Assembly: GCA_944384815.1 (NCBI GenBank)
Contig: CALWUW010000002.1
Coordinates: 1-64,000, forward strand
Length of the DNA: 64,000 bases
Direction of reading: 5' to 3'
Source: an uncultured Clostridia bacterium
Lineage (GTDB): Bacteria > Bacillota > Clostridia > Oscillospirales > Acutalibacteraceae
The notes under the pieces were generated by a model. The model made no database searches. It had not been told where the DNA came from and saw only the letters and a list, made by a program, of their open reading frames with translations. The stretch's first letter is position 1; every line of letters starts with the position of its first letter. A program made the position numbers and the translations under genes. Shown here one piece after another: positions 1 through 8,048 of the stretch.

Positions 1-319
1 GTTCCTGATGAGAATCCAAAGGAGTGGGAACGCAGATGGCGATAAAGTCCACATCCTTAATGAAGGAAAAGTCGGTTGTGGCGCTGAGCATTCCTTTCTC
101 TACCAGATCGGAAAGCTCCGAATCCACCACGTCGCCGATGTAATTCTTTCCCTGGTTTACCATTTCTACTTTCTGCGCCTGCACGTCAAAGCCGATGGTC
201 TTAAAGCCGGCTTTGGCCTTTTCCACTGCCAGCGGAAGGCCTACATACCCGAGGCCTACTACGCCTACCACAATGGACCGCTCGTCTATTTTTTTCAGCA
301 AGGATTCTTTCATGGTCAT
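1..319 (-). CDS. Nucleotide-sugar dehydrogenase (UDP-sugar 6-dehydrogenase family), N-terminal part
   Basis: About 106 residues are present; the reading frame is still open at the left edge, so the C-terminal three quarters lies outside. The start is the ATG at 317-319, with AAGGAG eight bases upstream. A second ATG two codons later is possible. The N-terminus shows the Rossmann NAD-binding motif VGLGYVGLP, and the later stretch IAICVPTPL is typical of the UDP-glucose/UDP-ManNAc/UDP-GlcNAc dehydrogenase family, which oxidises C6 of a nucleotide sugar to a uronic acid. Neighbouring sugar transferase and aminotransferase genes on the same strand point to surface-polysaccharide or glycan precursor synthesis. 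The substrate cannot be told from this fragment. Confidence 0.88.
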   Translation of the reverse strand, partial: MTMKESLLKKIDERSIVVGVVGLGYVGLPLAVEKAKAGFKTIGFDVQAQKVEMVNQGKNYIGDVVDSELSDLVEKGMLSATTDFSFIKDVDFIAICVPTPLDSHQE

Positions 320-437
320 TTTAAACTCTCCTTAACTTTAAACTTTGCAATGAAATAAGAAATATATTTTTTAGGCAAAAGGAAAACCTCTGCCTTAAAA
401 TCTACACGGAACTGCGCCAAAACAAAAACGAAACATC

Positions 438-1124
438 TTAGTGCAAAACAGCCCAAACGGTTTGCCACATCAGTTTCAGATCCCGCATAAAACTGAATTG
501 CAAGAGATACTCCAAATTGTACTTCATCTTTTCCGGAAGGACCTGCTCTACATAAATATCATCCACATTTCCTTCTCCGGAAAGCAGCCGGTCTTCGTCT
601 TTATAAGCGATGCTGGCTTGGGACGTTACACCGGCAGGCAGCAGAAGCGTGGCCCACATGGAGCCGGAATACCGCTCCACATACCGGGGAACTTCGGGCC
701 GTGTGCCTACAAATGTCATTTTGCCGGACAAGATATTAAAAAGCTGGGGAAGCTCGTCCAAACGGCATTTCCGGAGCAGTTTGCCCATTCGGGTGATTCG
801 GCGGTCTCCGTCTGTAGTGACCTGTGCTCCCAGTTTTTCTGCATCCTTTACCATGGTTCGGAACTTCCAGATCCGAAAGGAACGTCCGTATTGGGTGATC
901 CGGACCTGCCGAAAAAGGATGGGGCCGGGGGAATCTATACGGATCGCTATGGCCAGAAACAGAAGCACAGGGGAGAGAAGCACCAAAAGAAGCAGCGACA
1001 CAAAAATGTCGAAACACCGTTTCACAAAAAGGCTCCCCTTCTTTTTCTGCAAAGCTTCATAGTATGGTCGGACCTCCGCTGTTTGCAGAGAGGGGGGCAA
1101 TTTTTCAAAGGCGCGAACGATCAT
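438..1124 (-). CDS. Polyprenyl-phosphate sugar-1-phosphate transferase (bacterial sugar transferase family)
   Basis: 228 residues. A single strongly hydrophobic segment (about residues 38-62, rich in Leu/Val) is followed by the family block DSPGPILFRQ and then WKFRTM near residues 87-91, the hallmarks of the WbaP/PglC-type phosphoglycosyl transferases. These move a sugar-1-phosphate from a UDP-sugar to undecaprenyl phosphate at the cytoplasmic face of the membrane and so begin glycan assembly. The length fits the short one-domain form. Its ATG overlaps the stop of the upstream aminotransferase by four bases (ATGA), implying translational coupling. Pathway membership is inferred from the three linked genes; the sugar is unknown. 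Confidence 0.9.
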   Translation of the reverse strand: MIVRAFEKLPPSLQTAEVRPYYEALQKKKGSLFVKRCFDIFVSLLLLVLLSPVLLFLAIAIRIDSPGPILFRQVRITQYGRSFRIWKFRTMVKDAEKLGAQVTTDGDRRITRMGKLLRKCRLDELPQLFNILSGKMTFVGTRPEVPRYVERYSGSMWATLLLPAGVTSQASIAYKDEDRLLSGEGNVDDIYVEQVLPEKMKYNLEYLLQFSFMRDLKLMWQTVWAVLH

Positions 1125-2326
1125 TGGGTTTCCTCCAAAATAGAACGCAACGTGGATGCTACAAAATGTGCGTCCTGGTCTGTCAGCAATGTATGCAGAG
1201 GCAGGGTGATCTCATTATGATACATCTGGTATGCGTTGGGGTAATCCTCGATTCGGAACCCAAGATTCTTATACGCAGTGTGCATGGGAAGGGGTTTATA
1301 ATGAACGTTGGTAGCGATCCCCGCTTGGGCCATTTTGGTAATGATCTGGTTGCGCTGCTGCTCTGTTTTGCCAGTCAGGCGCACAAGGAACAAATGCTTG
1401 CTGGAAATGTATGCGGGGCTTTCATGAACCAGAATCTCTACCGGAAGTCCCTGAAGCTCCTGGGTATAGATCTGGATGATCTCTCTCCGGCGAGCCAAAA
1501 GAGAAGAATACCGTTCCAGCTGCACCAATCCCAATGAAGCCATGATGTCCGTCATATTACATTTATAATAGGGAGCCACAATGTCATACTCCCAGGCGCC
1601 TAACTGCGTTTTGGCCAGAGCGTCCTTGGACTGCCCGTGCAGGGAAAGCAGCATATATAAACGATAGAGATCTTCGCTGTCGATCCCTTCTCTTTCTTTC
1701 CACACAACGGCGCCGCCTTCCGCTGTAGTCAGATTCTTAACGGCATGGAAAGAAAAACAGGTGAAATCCGCCAAAGAACCGCTGGGGATCCCGTTTCGGG
1801 AAGCACCGAAAGAGTGGGCGCCGTCCGCTTGGACGATGATGCGTCCGAATGCTTTTTGAAGGGGATTCTCCGAAGGCCGGAACAGACCTTTTTTACGTTC
1901 CACGATTTGAAAAATCTTTTCGTAATCGCAGGGAACACCAGCAATATCCACCGGGATGATTACTTTCGTCTTTTCGGTAATAGCTTCTTCCAGCTTACAG
2001 TAATCCATTTCGTAGGATCCGGGAGCGGTATCGATCAGCACTGGAGTAGCGCCTACATGGCAGATCACGCTGGCGGAGGCTGTATAGGTATACGCGCTGG
2101 TGATCACTTCATCGCCGGCTCCCACACCCAGGGCGCGGAGGGTCATTTCAGCACAGGCTGTCTGAGAATTCAGGCAGACAGCTTTCTCTGTGCCGCAAAA
2201 AGCAGCAATTTTCCGCTCAAATTCCTTTGTCTTAGGGCCGGTGGTGATCCAGCCGGACCGTAAAGCTTCTGTAACAGCTTGTATCTCTTGTTCACCAATG
2301 TCCGGCGGAGAAAAGGGAATTTTCAT
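1121..2326 (-). CDS. DegT/DnrJ/EryC1-type nucleotide-sugar aminotransferase
   Basis: 401 residues, fold type I PLP aminotransferase. QADGAHSFGA (about 166-175) holds the Asp that contacts the PLP ring, and FHAVKNLTTAEGG contains the Schiff-base lysine at K197. The family aminates 4-keto nucleotide sugars (PglE, ArnB, PseC types), matching the 4,6-dehydratase encoded at 3215-5170, whose product is a 4-keto sugar. First of the minus-strand operon, with GAGG about eight bases before the ATG. The amino sugar formed is not determinable, but an UDP-bacillosamine-like or related 4-amino-4,6-dideoxy route is a reasonable inference. Confidence 0.9.
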   Translation of the reverse strand: MKIPFSPPDIGEQEIQAVTEALRSGWITTGPKTKEFERKIAAFCGTEKAVCLNSQTACAEMTLRALGVGAGDEVITSAYTYTASASVICHVGATPVLIDTAPGSYEMDYCKLEEAITEKTKVIIPVDIAGVPCDYEKIFQIVERKKGLFRPSENPLQKAFGRIIVQADGAHSFGASRNGIPSGSLADFTCFSFHAVKNLTTAEGGAVVWKEREGIDSEDLYRLYMLLSLHGQSKDALAKTQLGAWEYDIVAPYYKCNMTDIMASLGLVQLERYSSLLARRREIIQIYTQELQGLPVEILVHESPAYISSKHLFLVRLTGKTEQQRNQIITKMAQAGIATNVHYKPLPMHTAYKNLGFRIEDYPNAYQMYHNEITLPLHTLLTDQDAHFVASTLRSILEETQ

Positions 2327-2642
2327 AAAAAGACCTCACAGTACAATGAAGTATGCAAAAACGGATAGAAACAGCCAAAGCACTCCAGGTGTATTCCAAA
2401 AGGAAGAAACCATCTGGCGGACCCGGTGCAGCGCAAAACGGAGAAAAGCATCAAAAAATCAAAGTTCCCCAATAAAGTGGCTGTCCGTAAGAATACCCTT
2501 TTGAAACACAACTGGATATCGACTGTTCCGGGCGAAAAGCATAGGAAAAAGGAATCTCCTTCTTATGATTTTCAAACACAGGCAATGGCACAGCTCAGTT
2601 TATCAAAAGGGCACAAAAAGGCATACTTATAATTTTTCTGCC
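2327..2642 (-). other. Long untranslated leader of the glycan operon
   Basis: Between the promoter-like hexamers and the aminotransferase ATG lie about 310 bases. A 62-codon frame that ends on the ATGA of the aminotransferase starts with TTG, has no Shine-Dalgarno and resembles nothing known to me, so I do not call it a gene. No recognised riboswitch or clear intrinsic terminator was seen. The stretch 2672-3120 beyond the promoter is AT-rich and also without a gene; it holds three TTACGT words (2740, 2750, 2767). Confidence 0.3.
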
Positions 2643-2671
2643 ATTATACACCGTTTTTTTAAAAAAGTAAA
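2643..2671 (-). promoter_or_regulatory. Promoter of the minus-strand glycan operon
   Basis: On the minus strand TTTACT (2666-2671) and TATAAT (2643-2648) are separated by 17 bases. The nearest gene, the aminotransferase, starts at 2326, so the transcript would carry a leader of about 310 bases without a credible ORF. The -10 is a perfect sigma-A hexamer; the -35 matches 4 of 6. Confidence 0.5.
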
Positions 2672-3124
2672 GGAGTGAAAGGAGTTTTATCCGTCTTGCT
2701 TGTATTTCTACAATCAAAAGGGACAACTTTATCAAATATTTACGTATCCTTACGTATTTAGCGTGATTACGTGCAATAAAATTTGTGGAAGCTGGATGTT
2801 ATCTTTAAGAGTATATTTGTAGGGAATACAAAAACACACTTGCGCTAAAACGAAGATTTCAGAGAGCGGAACAATTTGAGAAAATGAACCGGGATTTTGA
2901 AAGTTTTCAAAGAGATTTCGTTCTCTCTATTAGAATTTACGGATTTGTGGGGAAAAATAACTGAAAATTTTAAAATGCTGTTGCCAAAAGACCAAATAGC
3001 GACTATAGTAATATTGCGTCTTGATCGTATTTTGTGGTGGGAAAATCAATAAATCGCCCCATCTTTGTATCCATGGGATCGATGGAACGAGGAAACGTTT
3101 TTCTTCTTTCGCATGATACTCATG

Positions 3125-3153
3125 TTGACAAATGTCTTTTCCTTGGCTATCAT
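3125..3153 (+). promoter_or_regulatory. Sigma-A type promoter of the 4,6-dehydratase gene
   Basis: TTGACA at 3125-3130, a 17-base spacer, then TATCAT at 3148-3153. A start near 3160 leaves a leader of about 55 bases before the ATG at 3215. Confidence 0.65.
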
Positions 3154-3214
3154 GGAAAGAAGTTGCCTGTTGGCAGCAATGGTAAATTGTGTAGAAGTGA
3201 GTTGAGAATATACC

Positions 3215-5170
3215 ATGAAGTCCGTTTTGTTTCGTGGCTTGCGTAAAACATTCCAGAAATGTAAAAGTAAATATCGCAGTTTGTTTTTAATGTTGGCGGA
3301 TTTTTTGATGATTTCCGCCTGCTATATTCTAACCTGGCTGATGTTGGCGGGGCGAATCAGTATTCGGCTGTATATGCCCACCCTGCTTTTAAGCTGGGGG
3401 ATTTTTGTGGTTATTTTTTTGGTTGTTTTTTGGCTGTTCGGTATGTACCAAAGTCTGTGGCGGTATGCCAGTTCGTATGAATTTTTTAAATGCTGCCTGG
3501 CCACGCTGCTTTCGTCTGCGATCTTTGGCGTCGTATGCTTTTTGATGCCGATGCCCGATATTGTAAAGATGCGAGTTCCCATTTCCGCCTATTTTATTTC
3601 TTCTTTGCTGGCAGGAATGACGACGCTGTATTTCCGGATGCTGTATCGTACCTTCCGGGATTCCACCCTAGGAAACCGGCTGCATCACCGGCAAAAGAAG
3701 GTTCTTCTTGTAGGGGCGGGTCATACGGGGGATTCCGTTTTGCAGGATCTTCGCCGGGAAAAGGAGAATCAATATTATGTAGTATGCGCGGTGGATGACG
3801 ATCCCAATAAATTAGGGCGTTACATCCAGCGGGTAAAAGTAGCCGGGCGGACAAAGGATATCCCGAAGCTGGTGGAAAAGCACGGGATCGACGTGATTAT
3901 TTTTGCGATTCCCGCCGCAACCAATGCGGAAAAACGCCGCATTCTGAATATTTGTGCAAAGACCAAGTGTCAGCTGAAAAAGGTGCCGGATCTGTATGCC
4001 TTTGTGACAGATACCACGGCGATTTCTTCCCAGATTCATGATGTGCATGTGGAGGACCTTTTAGGCCGAAGCGTTGTCACCATTGAAAATGACGATAGAG
4101 CCTATTTGAAAGGAAAGACAGTTTTAGTGACCGGTGGTGGCGGTTCCATCGGTTCGGAGCTGTGCAGGCAGATTGCCGCCCAGAATCCCAAGTGCCTTGT
4201 CCTGCTGGATATTTACGAAAACAACGCATATGATGTGCAGCAGGAATTGGTTCGGAAATATGGGGATGCCTTGAATCTGCACGTGGAGATTGCTTCTGTT
4301 CGGGACTCCAAAAAAATGGAATTGCTGTTTTCTCGTTATCAGCCGGAAATCGTTTATCATGCCGCGGCCCATAAACATGTTCCGCTGATGGAAACCAATC
4401 CGGAAGAGGCGGTAAAAAACAACATTTACGGTACATGGAATGTGGCGAAATGCGCGGACAAGTATCGCGCGAAACGCTTTGTGATGATTTCCACGGATAA
4501 AGCGGTGAACCCCACCAGCATCATGGGAACTACTAAGCGGGTTTGCGAGATGATCGTGCAAAGCATGAATCAGATCAGCAAAACGGAATTCGTAGCGGTT
4601 CGTTTCGGAAATGTTCTGGGTTCCAATGGGTCCGTAATCCCTCTGTTTAAAGAGCAGATCGCTGCCGGCGGTCCTGTAACCGTAACCCACCCGGATATTA
4701 TCCGTTATTTCATGACCATTCCGGAAGCGGTCAGTTTGGTGCTGAAAGCAGGGGAAATGGCAAAAGGCGGCGAGATTTTTGTTCTGGATATGGGTGAGCC
4801 TGTACGGATTCTGGATCTGGCGGAAAATTTGATTCGCCTTTCCGGTTATGAACCTTACAAAGACATCCAGATCGAATTTACCGGTCTGCGTCCCGGAGAA
4901 AAATTATACGAAGAACTGCTGATGAGCGAAGAAGGACTGCAGAAAACCGAAAATCAAAAGATTTATGTGGGAGAGCCCATTGATATCAATCCTTCTTACT
5001 TGTTTGGCTTTTTGAATAAATTCAAAGAGGTTGCCTATTCCAACGATTCTCAGCAGGTTTTGAATATGCTGCATGAATTGGTTCCCACCTTTGTGGAGCC
5101 GGAAAAACGCAATCAGGAGGAAGAAGAAAAAAGGCGTTGTCAGGAAGCGAAGCAAAGCAGCGAATCATAA
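3215..5170 (+). CDS. Membrane-bound UDP-sugar 4,6-dehydratase (CapD/PglF/EpsC family)
   Basis: 651 residues, the long form of the family. Four hydrophobic segments lie in residues 25-145, followed by a first Rossmann domain (VLLVGAGHTG, 163-172) and a second, catalytic short-chain-dehydrogenase domain starting with TGGGGSIGSEL (306-316). STDKAV (426-431) precedes M437-x3-K441; Met replacing the usual catalytic Tyr is the known signature of long C6-dehydratases such as PglF and WbpM. It converts UDP-GlcNAc or a relative to the 4-keto-6-deoxy sugar, substrate for an aminotransferase like that at 1121-2326. The ribosome binding site is weak. The C-terminal 40 residues are highly charged. A strong terminator follows at 5197. 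Confidence 0.92.
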   Translation: MKSVLFRGLRKTFQKCKSKYRSLFLMLADFLMISACYILTWLMLAGRISIRLYMPTLLLSWGIFVVIFLVVFWLFGMYQSLWRYASSYEFFKCCLATLLSSAIFGVVCFLMPMPDIVKMRVPISAYFISSLLAGMTTLYFRMLYRTFRDSTLGNRLHHRQKKVLLVGAGHTGDSVLQDLRREKENQYYVVCAVDDDPNKLGRYIQRVKVAGRTKDIPKLVEKHGIDVIIFAIPAATNAEKRRILNICAKTKCQLKKVPDLYAFVTDTTAISSQIHDVHVEDLLGRSVVTIENDDRAYLKGKTVLVTGGGGSIGSELCRQIAAQNPKCLVLLDIYENNAYDVQQELVRKYGDALNLHVEIASVRDSKKMELLFSRYQPEIVYHAAAHKHVPLMETNPEEAVKNNIYGTWNVAKCADKYRAKRFVMISTDKAVNPTSIMGTTKRVCEMIVQSMNQISKTEFVAVRFGNVLGSNGSVIPLFKEQIAAGGPVTVTHPDIIRYFMTIPEAVSLVLKAGEMAKGGEIFVLDMGEPVRILDLAENLIRLSGYEPYKDIQIEFTGLRPGEKLYEELLMSEEGLQKTENQKIYVGEPIDINPSYLFGFLNKFKEVAYSNDSQQVLNMLHELVPTFVEPEKRNQEEEEKRRCQEAKQSSES

Positions 5171-5196
5171 GCGAACAATAGAATAATAGAAGAATT

Positions 5197-5228
5197 ACAG
5201 CGTCTGCCTTTTGGCAGACGCTGTTTTT
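5197..5228 (+). terminator. Intrinsic terminator after the 4,6-dehydratase gene
   Basis: A perfect 12-bp stem (ACAGCGTCTGCC with its complement) with a TTTT loop, followed by TTTT. Confidence 0.92.
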
Positions 5229-5607
5229 ATGGGCAAATATGTAGTTTTCCCAAATAAAGAGAATAAACTTTGTCTATTTTGCCTTTGAATTTATAGCGAA
5301 TATTTGGGACAAATCTCCGTTTCAATTTGTTTTATAAGTAGAAAATGTTTTCACAGAAGGGTTCCTAATGAGATGACAGATTTATTCTCTATATGGGTTT
5401 TAACAAAGAGATTTTATAAAAATGCGGTTTAGATAAAATATAGAATTCCTTTTCGCTAATTAATAATTTTTTGTTGACAATAAAAATTATATATATATAA
5501 TAAAAATAGATAATATATAAAATAAAAATTAGAAAAGATGTGATTCCCGTGCAGAAGATGGAAAGATTCCAGTGGTTTTCGTTATAAAAAATAAAGGAGG
5601 ATGCAAA
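5229..5607 (+). promoter_or_regulatory. AT-rich intergenic region with a strong promoter for the secreted-protein cassette
   Basis: The only clear signal is TTGACA (5474-5479), a 16-base spacer and TATAAT (5496-5501), both perfect hexamers, giving a start near 5508 and a leader of about 100 bases. The last 75 bases before the ATG are repeated before the second copy of the gene (around 9644-9718). Bases 5229-5470 contain no gene that I can support. Confidence 0.7.
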
Positions 5608-6027
5608 ATGAAAAAGAAAATCGTTGCTTTGCTGTTTTGCGTGCTGTTTTCCCTTTCTGCTTCCGGCTCTGTTTTCGCAACCGGTTATACCCTTACCTTT
5701 TCTCCGCCGTATGCCGGTTCCTTCCGAAACAGCGGCACGGGAGCAGAGGCGGACGGGCAGTTAACGCCCTGGATTCAGCCTTCTGTTGCCACAACGCCCA
5801 CCACTTATTTTCTGGTTGTGGATCCCAGAACAGAGGGGGATTATTCGCAAATTACCGGCGAAAAAGTACCGGCTACAGGAGTGGTTTCCAACGTATATAA
5901 CACTGTGAGAAGATCCTTAACCTATTATCCCAATTATGGAGGGGAAGGTCATAGATACTGTGTGGGAGCTTACCCCTCCTATACGGATTTTCTTGCTTAC
6001 ACAGCCATCGGAAACTGGGAGCCGTAG
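5608..6027 (+). CDS. Small secreted protein, copy 1 (unknown family, linked to ABC exporter)
   Basis: 139 residues. The start is the ATG at 5608 with AAAGGAGG seven bases upstream; an in-frame upstream extension has no ribosome binding site. A signal peptide is clear: MKKK, a hydrophobic core, and SVFA before a predicted cleavage after residue 24. The mature chain is about 115 residues, Tyr/Pro/Thr-rich, with the blocks LTPWIQPS, TPTTYFLVVDPR and CVGAYPSYTDFLAY near identical in the paralogue at 9719-10135. It has one cysteine and ends in GNWEP. I do not recognise the family with confidence; its layout faintly recalls small secreted DUF2712-type proteins. Being first in an operon with a lipoprotein and ABC-2 exporter, it could be a bacteriocin-like or cell-envelope protein; this is inference. 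Confidence 0.85.
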   Translation: MKKKIVALLFCVLFSLSASGSVFATGYTLTFSPPYAGSFRNSGTGAEADGQLTPWIQPSVATTPTTYFLVVDPRTEGDYSQITGEKVPATGVVSNVYNTVRRSLTYYPNYGGEGHRYCVGAYPSYTDFLAYTAIGNWEP

Positions 6028-6040
6028 TTTTTGAGTGTGT

Positions 6041-6067
6041 CGGCAGAAGCTTCCGGAGCTTCTGCCG
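6041..6067 (+). promoter_or_regulatory. Perfect 11-bp hairpin between the secreted protein and lipoprotein genes
   Basis: CGGCAGAAGCT and its exact complement are separated by five bases. No T run follows, so it is not a classical terminator; it may be an mRNA 3'-end stabiliser or processing site that gives more secreted protein than downstream products. In copy 2 only the right arm survives. Confidence 0.5.
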
Positions 6068-6114
6068 GCCTTCAGCTCTGTGCAACGCGAAATATGAAAA
6101 AGGAGGCGTATGTT

Positions 6115-7257
6115 ATGAACAGAAAGGTTCGCGCGCGAAGCTGCGGAGCGTTAGCTGCGTTGCTTTTGGTATTGCCGGCCTGCGCCCCGGTGGAAAAAGA
6201 GCAGATGGACCTTCCCAGAAATCTGTATATTCAGCTTCCTTCCGAAACGGAGGTTCCTTCCAAGGCGGCGCAGTATAAAGTTTCCCTTTGGTTTGGAGAC
6301 GCCGCTCAAATAGAAGCGGATCTTATGCATGCGCCTGTGATAAAAACCAAACTTTCGCCTACGGGAGGGCAATCTTTTCTGGCGGAAAACGGGGAATGTA
6401 TTTATTTTGCATACAGCAATGCTTCGCCGGCGCCGGATGGAAATCCCACATACTTTGGTTATTCCCTGGCACTTGGTAAAAAAGACCGTGTGACGGATTA
6501 TTATGCTTATTTTGCGTATGGAGCGGGGCCCTATCTTTCAGATTCGCCCTTTGACAGCAAACTGAGTTATGGCCGGGAGGACCTTTCCTTCCTTCCCATG
6601 CAGGAAGCCCAGCAGACGATTGTAAATTTGCTGGCCTCCTGGGGCGTTTCCGTGGTTCCTTGGGAGGCCTACAGCGTGGACCTGCAGGGGCTTCGGGAGC
6701 ACCGTCAAATTCAACTGGATTTTTTGTCGGCCGTAAACAACGAGGAAGAGAAGAAGGAAGTAGAGAAGTTGGGAGACTTTACGGCGGAGGACGAAGCGTA
6801 TTATTTATTTTTCCGCCAGGTGGTGGATGAGCTGACCGTTCTGGATGCCAGTTGGAGACCGCTGGACAAACGTTTGGGGCCGCAATCCGGAGCGCAGGTG
6901 AAGTGGTCTTCCAGAGGCATTGAAAATTTCGAGGGAGGCCCTTTCTTCCAGGTGGAGGAAGCGGAAGAGGAGTATTCGCTGCTTTCCCGGGAACAGGCGC
7001 TGGAAAAGCTCCTGGAGCCCTATATGGGCCTTGAACGACTGGACCAGGAAACGACGATTCTTTCCGCCGAGCTTTGCTATGTGCCGATATATGAGGCGGC
7101 AGACAGGCTGCTTCTGATGCCGGCCTGGGTGTTTATTGCGGAAGTCTTGTTTGAGTTTTCCGCCTCACCCCCTCTCGATACACAAGCACAGTATGAGTAC
7201 TTTGCGGTGCATGCAGGGACCGGTGAACTTCTTCACATGAGGGGGAATGAAACATGA
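6115..7257 (+). CDS. Lipoprotein, copy 1 (unknown family, ABC exporter cassette)
   Basis: 380 residues from the ATG at 6115, which has AAGGAGG seven bases upstream; a longer upstream frame has no such site. The N-terminus is a lipoprotein signal with lipobox LPAC, so the mature protein should be anchored through the cysteine to the outer face of the membrane. The body is acidic and otherwise soluble. Its C-terminal part (YVPIYEA, then LLLMPAWVF and HAGTGELL) is almost identical in the paralogue at 10185-11351. I do not recognise a family. It overlaps the following permease by four bases, so the two are translationally coupled. A role in binding or neutralising the secreted protein next door is a guess. 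Confidence 0.85.
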   Translation: MNRKVRARSCGALAALLLVLPACAPVEKEQMDLPRNLYIQLPSETEVPSKAAQYKVSLWFGDAAQIEADLMHAPVIKTKLSPTGGQSFLAENGECIYFAYSNASPAPDGNPTYFGYSLALGKKDRVTDYYAYFAYGAGPYLSDSPFDSKLSYGREDLSFLPMQEAQQTIVNLLASWGVSVVPWEAYSVDLQGLREHRQIQLDFLSAVNNEEEKKEVEKLGDFTAEDEAYYLFFRQVVDELTVLDASWRPLDKRLGPQSGAQVKWSSRGIENFEGGPFFQVEEAEEEYSLLSREQALEKLLEPYMGLERLDQETTILSAELCYVPIYEAADRLLLMPAWVFIAEVLFEFSASPPLDTQAQYEYFAVHAGTGELLHMRGNET

Positions 7258-8048
7258 TGTTCCTTAGGGTTTTTCGCCAGGATCTGAAACGCGCGATTTT
7301 TTCCAAAGCATTTTTGTTTTCCGTTCTGGGGCTGGTGGTTGTGTTTGGAATCTCGTCTTTTCCGGAAGTGATGCGGATGAAGGAAAATGGAAGCTCCCAA
7401 ACGGTGGCGCAGATTTTTGAATTGATTTTTGACGGAAGCATGCTGGAAGTGTTGGGAATGGGGCTGCTGGCGCTGTTTCCCTATGCGGCGCAGTATGCTG
7501 TGGATGTGGAAGAACGGGCGGTTCCGTTTTGGATCATTCGGTGCGGCGTGAGAGTCTATTCCATTTCCAAGTATGTAGTGGGAATTCTTTCCTCCATGGC
7601 GGCGATCATGCTGGCGCTGCTGCTTTACGGCGCTGCGTTGCTTCCCTTTGTTTCCCTGACCCCTGTGGAAATTACTTTTTTCAGTGGGAATGCCAATTCT
7701 TCCCTTTGGGAATCCGGAAACTTTTTTCTCTACTACGTTTTTGTTTTTCTGGAGCATGGAATCCAGACGGCTTTTTACGCGGGCCTGTGCGGATTGACGG
7801 CGGCACTGATTCCCAACCGTCTGGCGGCGCTTTCAGCGCCTACCGTGTTTTATCTTTTGGTGCTGATGTGGCTTTCTTATCTGAACATTCCCTCCCCCTG
7901 GAAATTGAATTTCTGGGTGGCATGGAGCGTGCCCGTTGGTTCACCGGAGCTTACCCTGCTTCTTCGCTTTTTGGTAATTGGCGGTCTTTGCGCGGCCATG
8001 GGAGCGGGGACAGCGGCTTTGGTAAAAAGGAGGGTTTTGAATGACTAA
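7254..8048 (+). CDS. ABC-2 type permease, first subunit
   Basis: 264 residues with about six hydrophobic segments, no ATPase motifs, and a cytoplasmic N-terminal RQDLKR stretch. It starts in the ATGATG overlapping the lipoprotein stop, preceded by GAGGGGG. It overlaps the second permease by eight bases. The two-permease/one-ATPase arrangement (7254-9574) matches exporters that confer self-protection against lantibiotics (LanFEG, Bcr types) or that export small molecules. The first 13 codons are repeated as a truncated stub at 11348-11401. The transported substrate is unknown; the flanking secreted protein genes make a protein or peptide partner plausible. Confidence 0.83.
   Translation: MMFLRVFRQDLKRAIFSKAFLFSVLGLVVVFGISSFPEVMRMKENGSSQTVAQIFELIFDGSMLEVLGMGLLALFPYAAQYAVDVEERAVPFWIIRCGVRVYSISKYVVGILSSMAAIMLALLLYGAALLPFVSLTPVEITFFSGNANSSLWESGNFFLYYVFVFLEHGIQTAFYAGLCGLTAALIPNRLAALSAPTVFYLLVLMWLSYLNIPSPWKLNFWVAWSVPVGSPELTLLLRFLVIGGLCAAMGAGTAALVKRRVLND

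Larger units (their letters stand above)
5525..7294 (+). repeat. Segmental duplication, copy 1 (leader, small secreted protein, lipoprotein, start of permease)
   Basis: This stretch and 9640-11387 align collinearly: leader, small secreted protein, lipoprotein, then the first 13 or so codons of the ABC-2 permease. Copy 1 carries the intact permease. The copies have diverged moderately at the DNA level, so the duplication is not recent. Endpoints are estimated by eye to within about 15 bases. Confidence 0.85.

Noticed and set aside
2323..2511. 62-codon minus-strand frame ending at the aminotransferase start
   Set aside because: TTG start without Shine-Dalgarno and no known similarity; the aminotransferase has its own GAGG site.
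5572..5607. 12-residue N-terminal extension of secreted protein 1
   Set aside because: The extension would destroy the signal peptide start and AAAGGAGG lies immediately before the ATG at 5608; copy 2 starts at the equivalent ATG.
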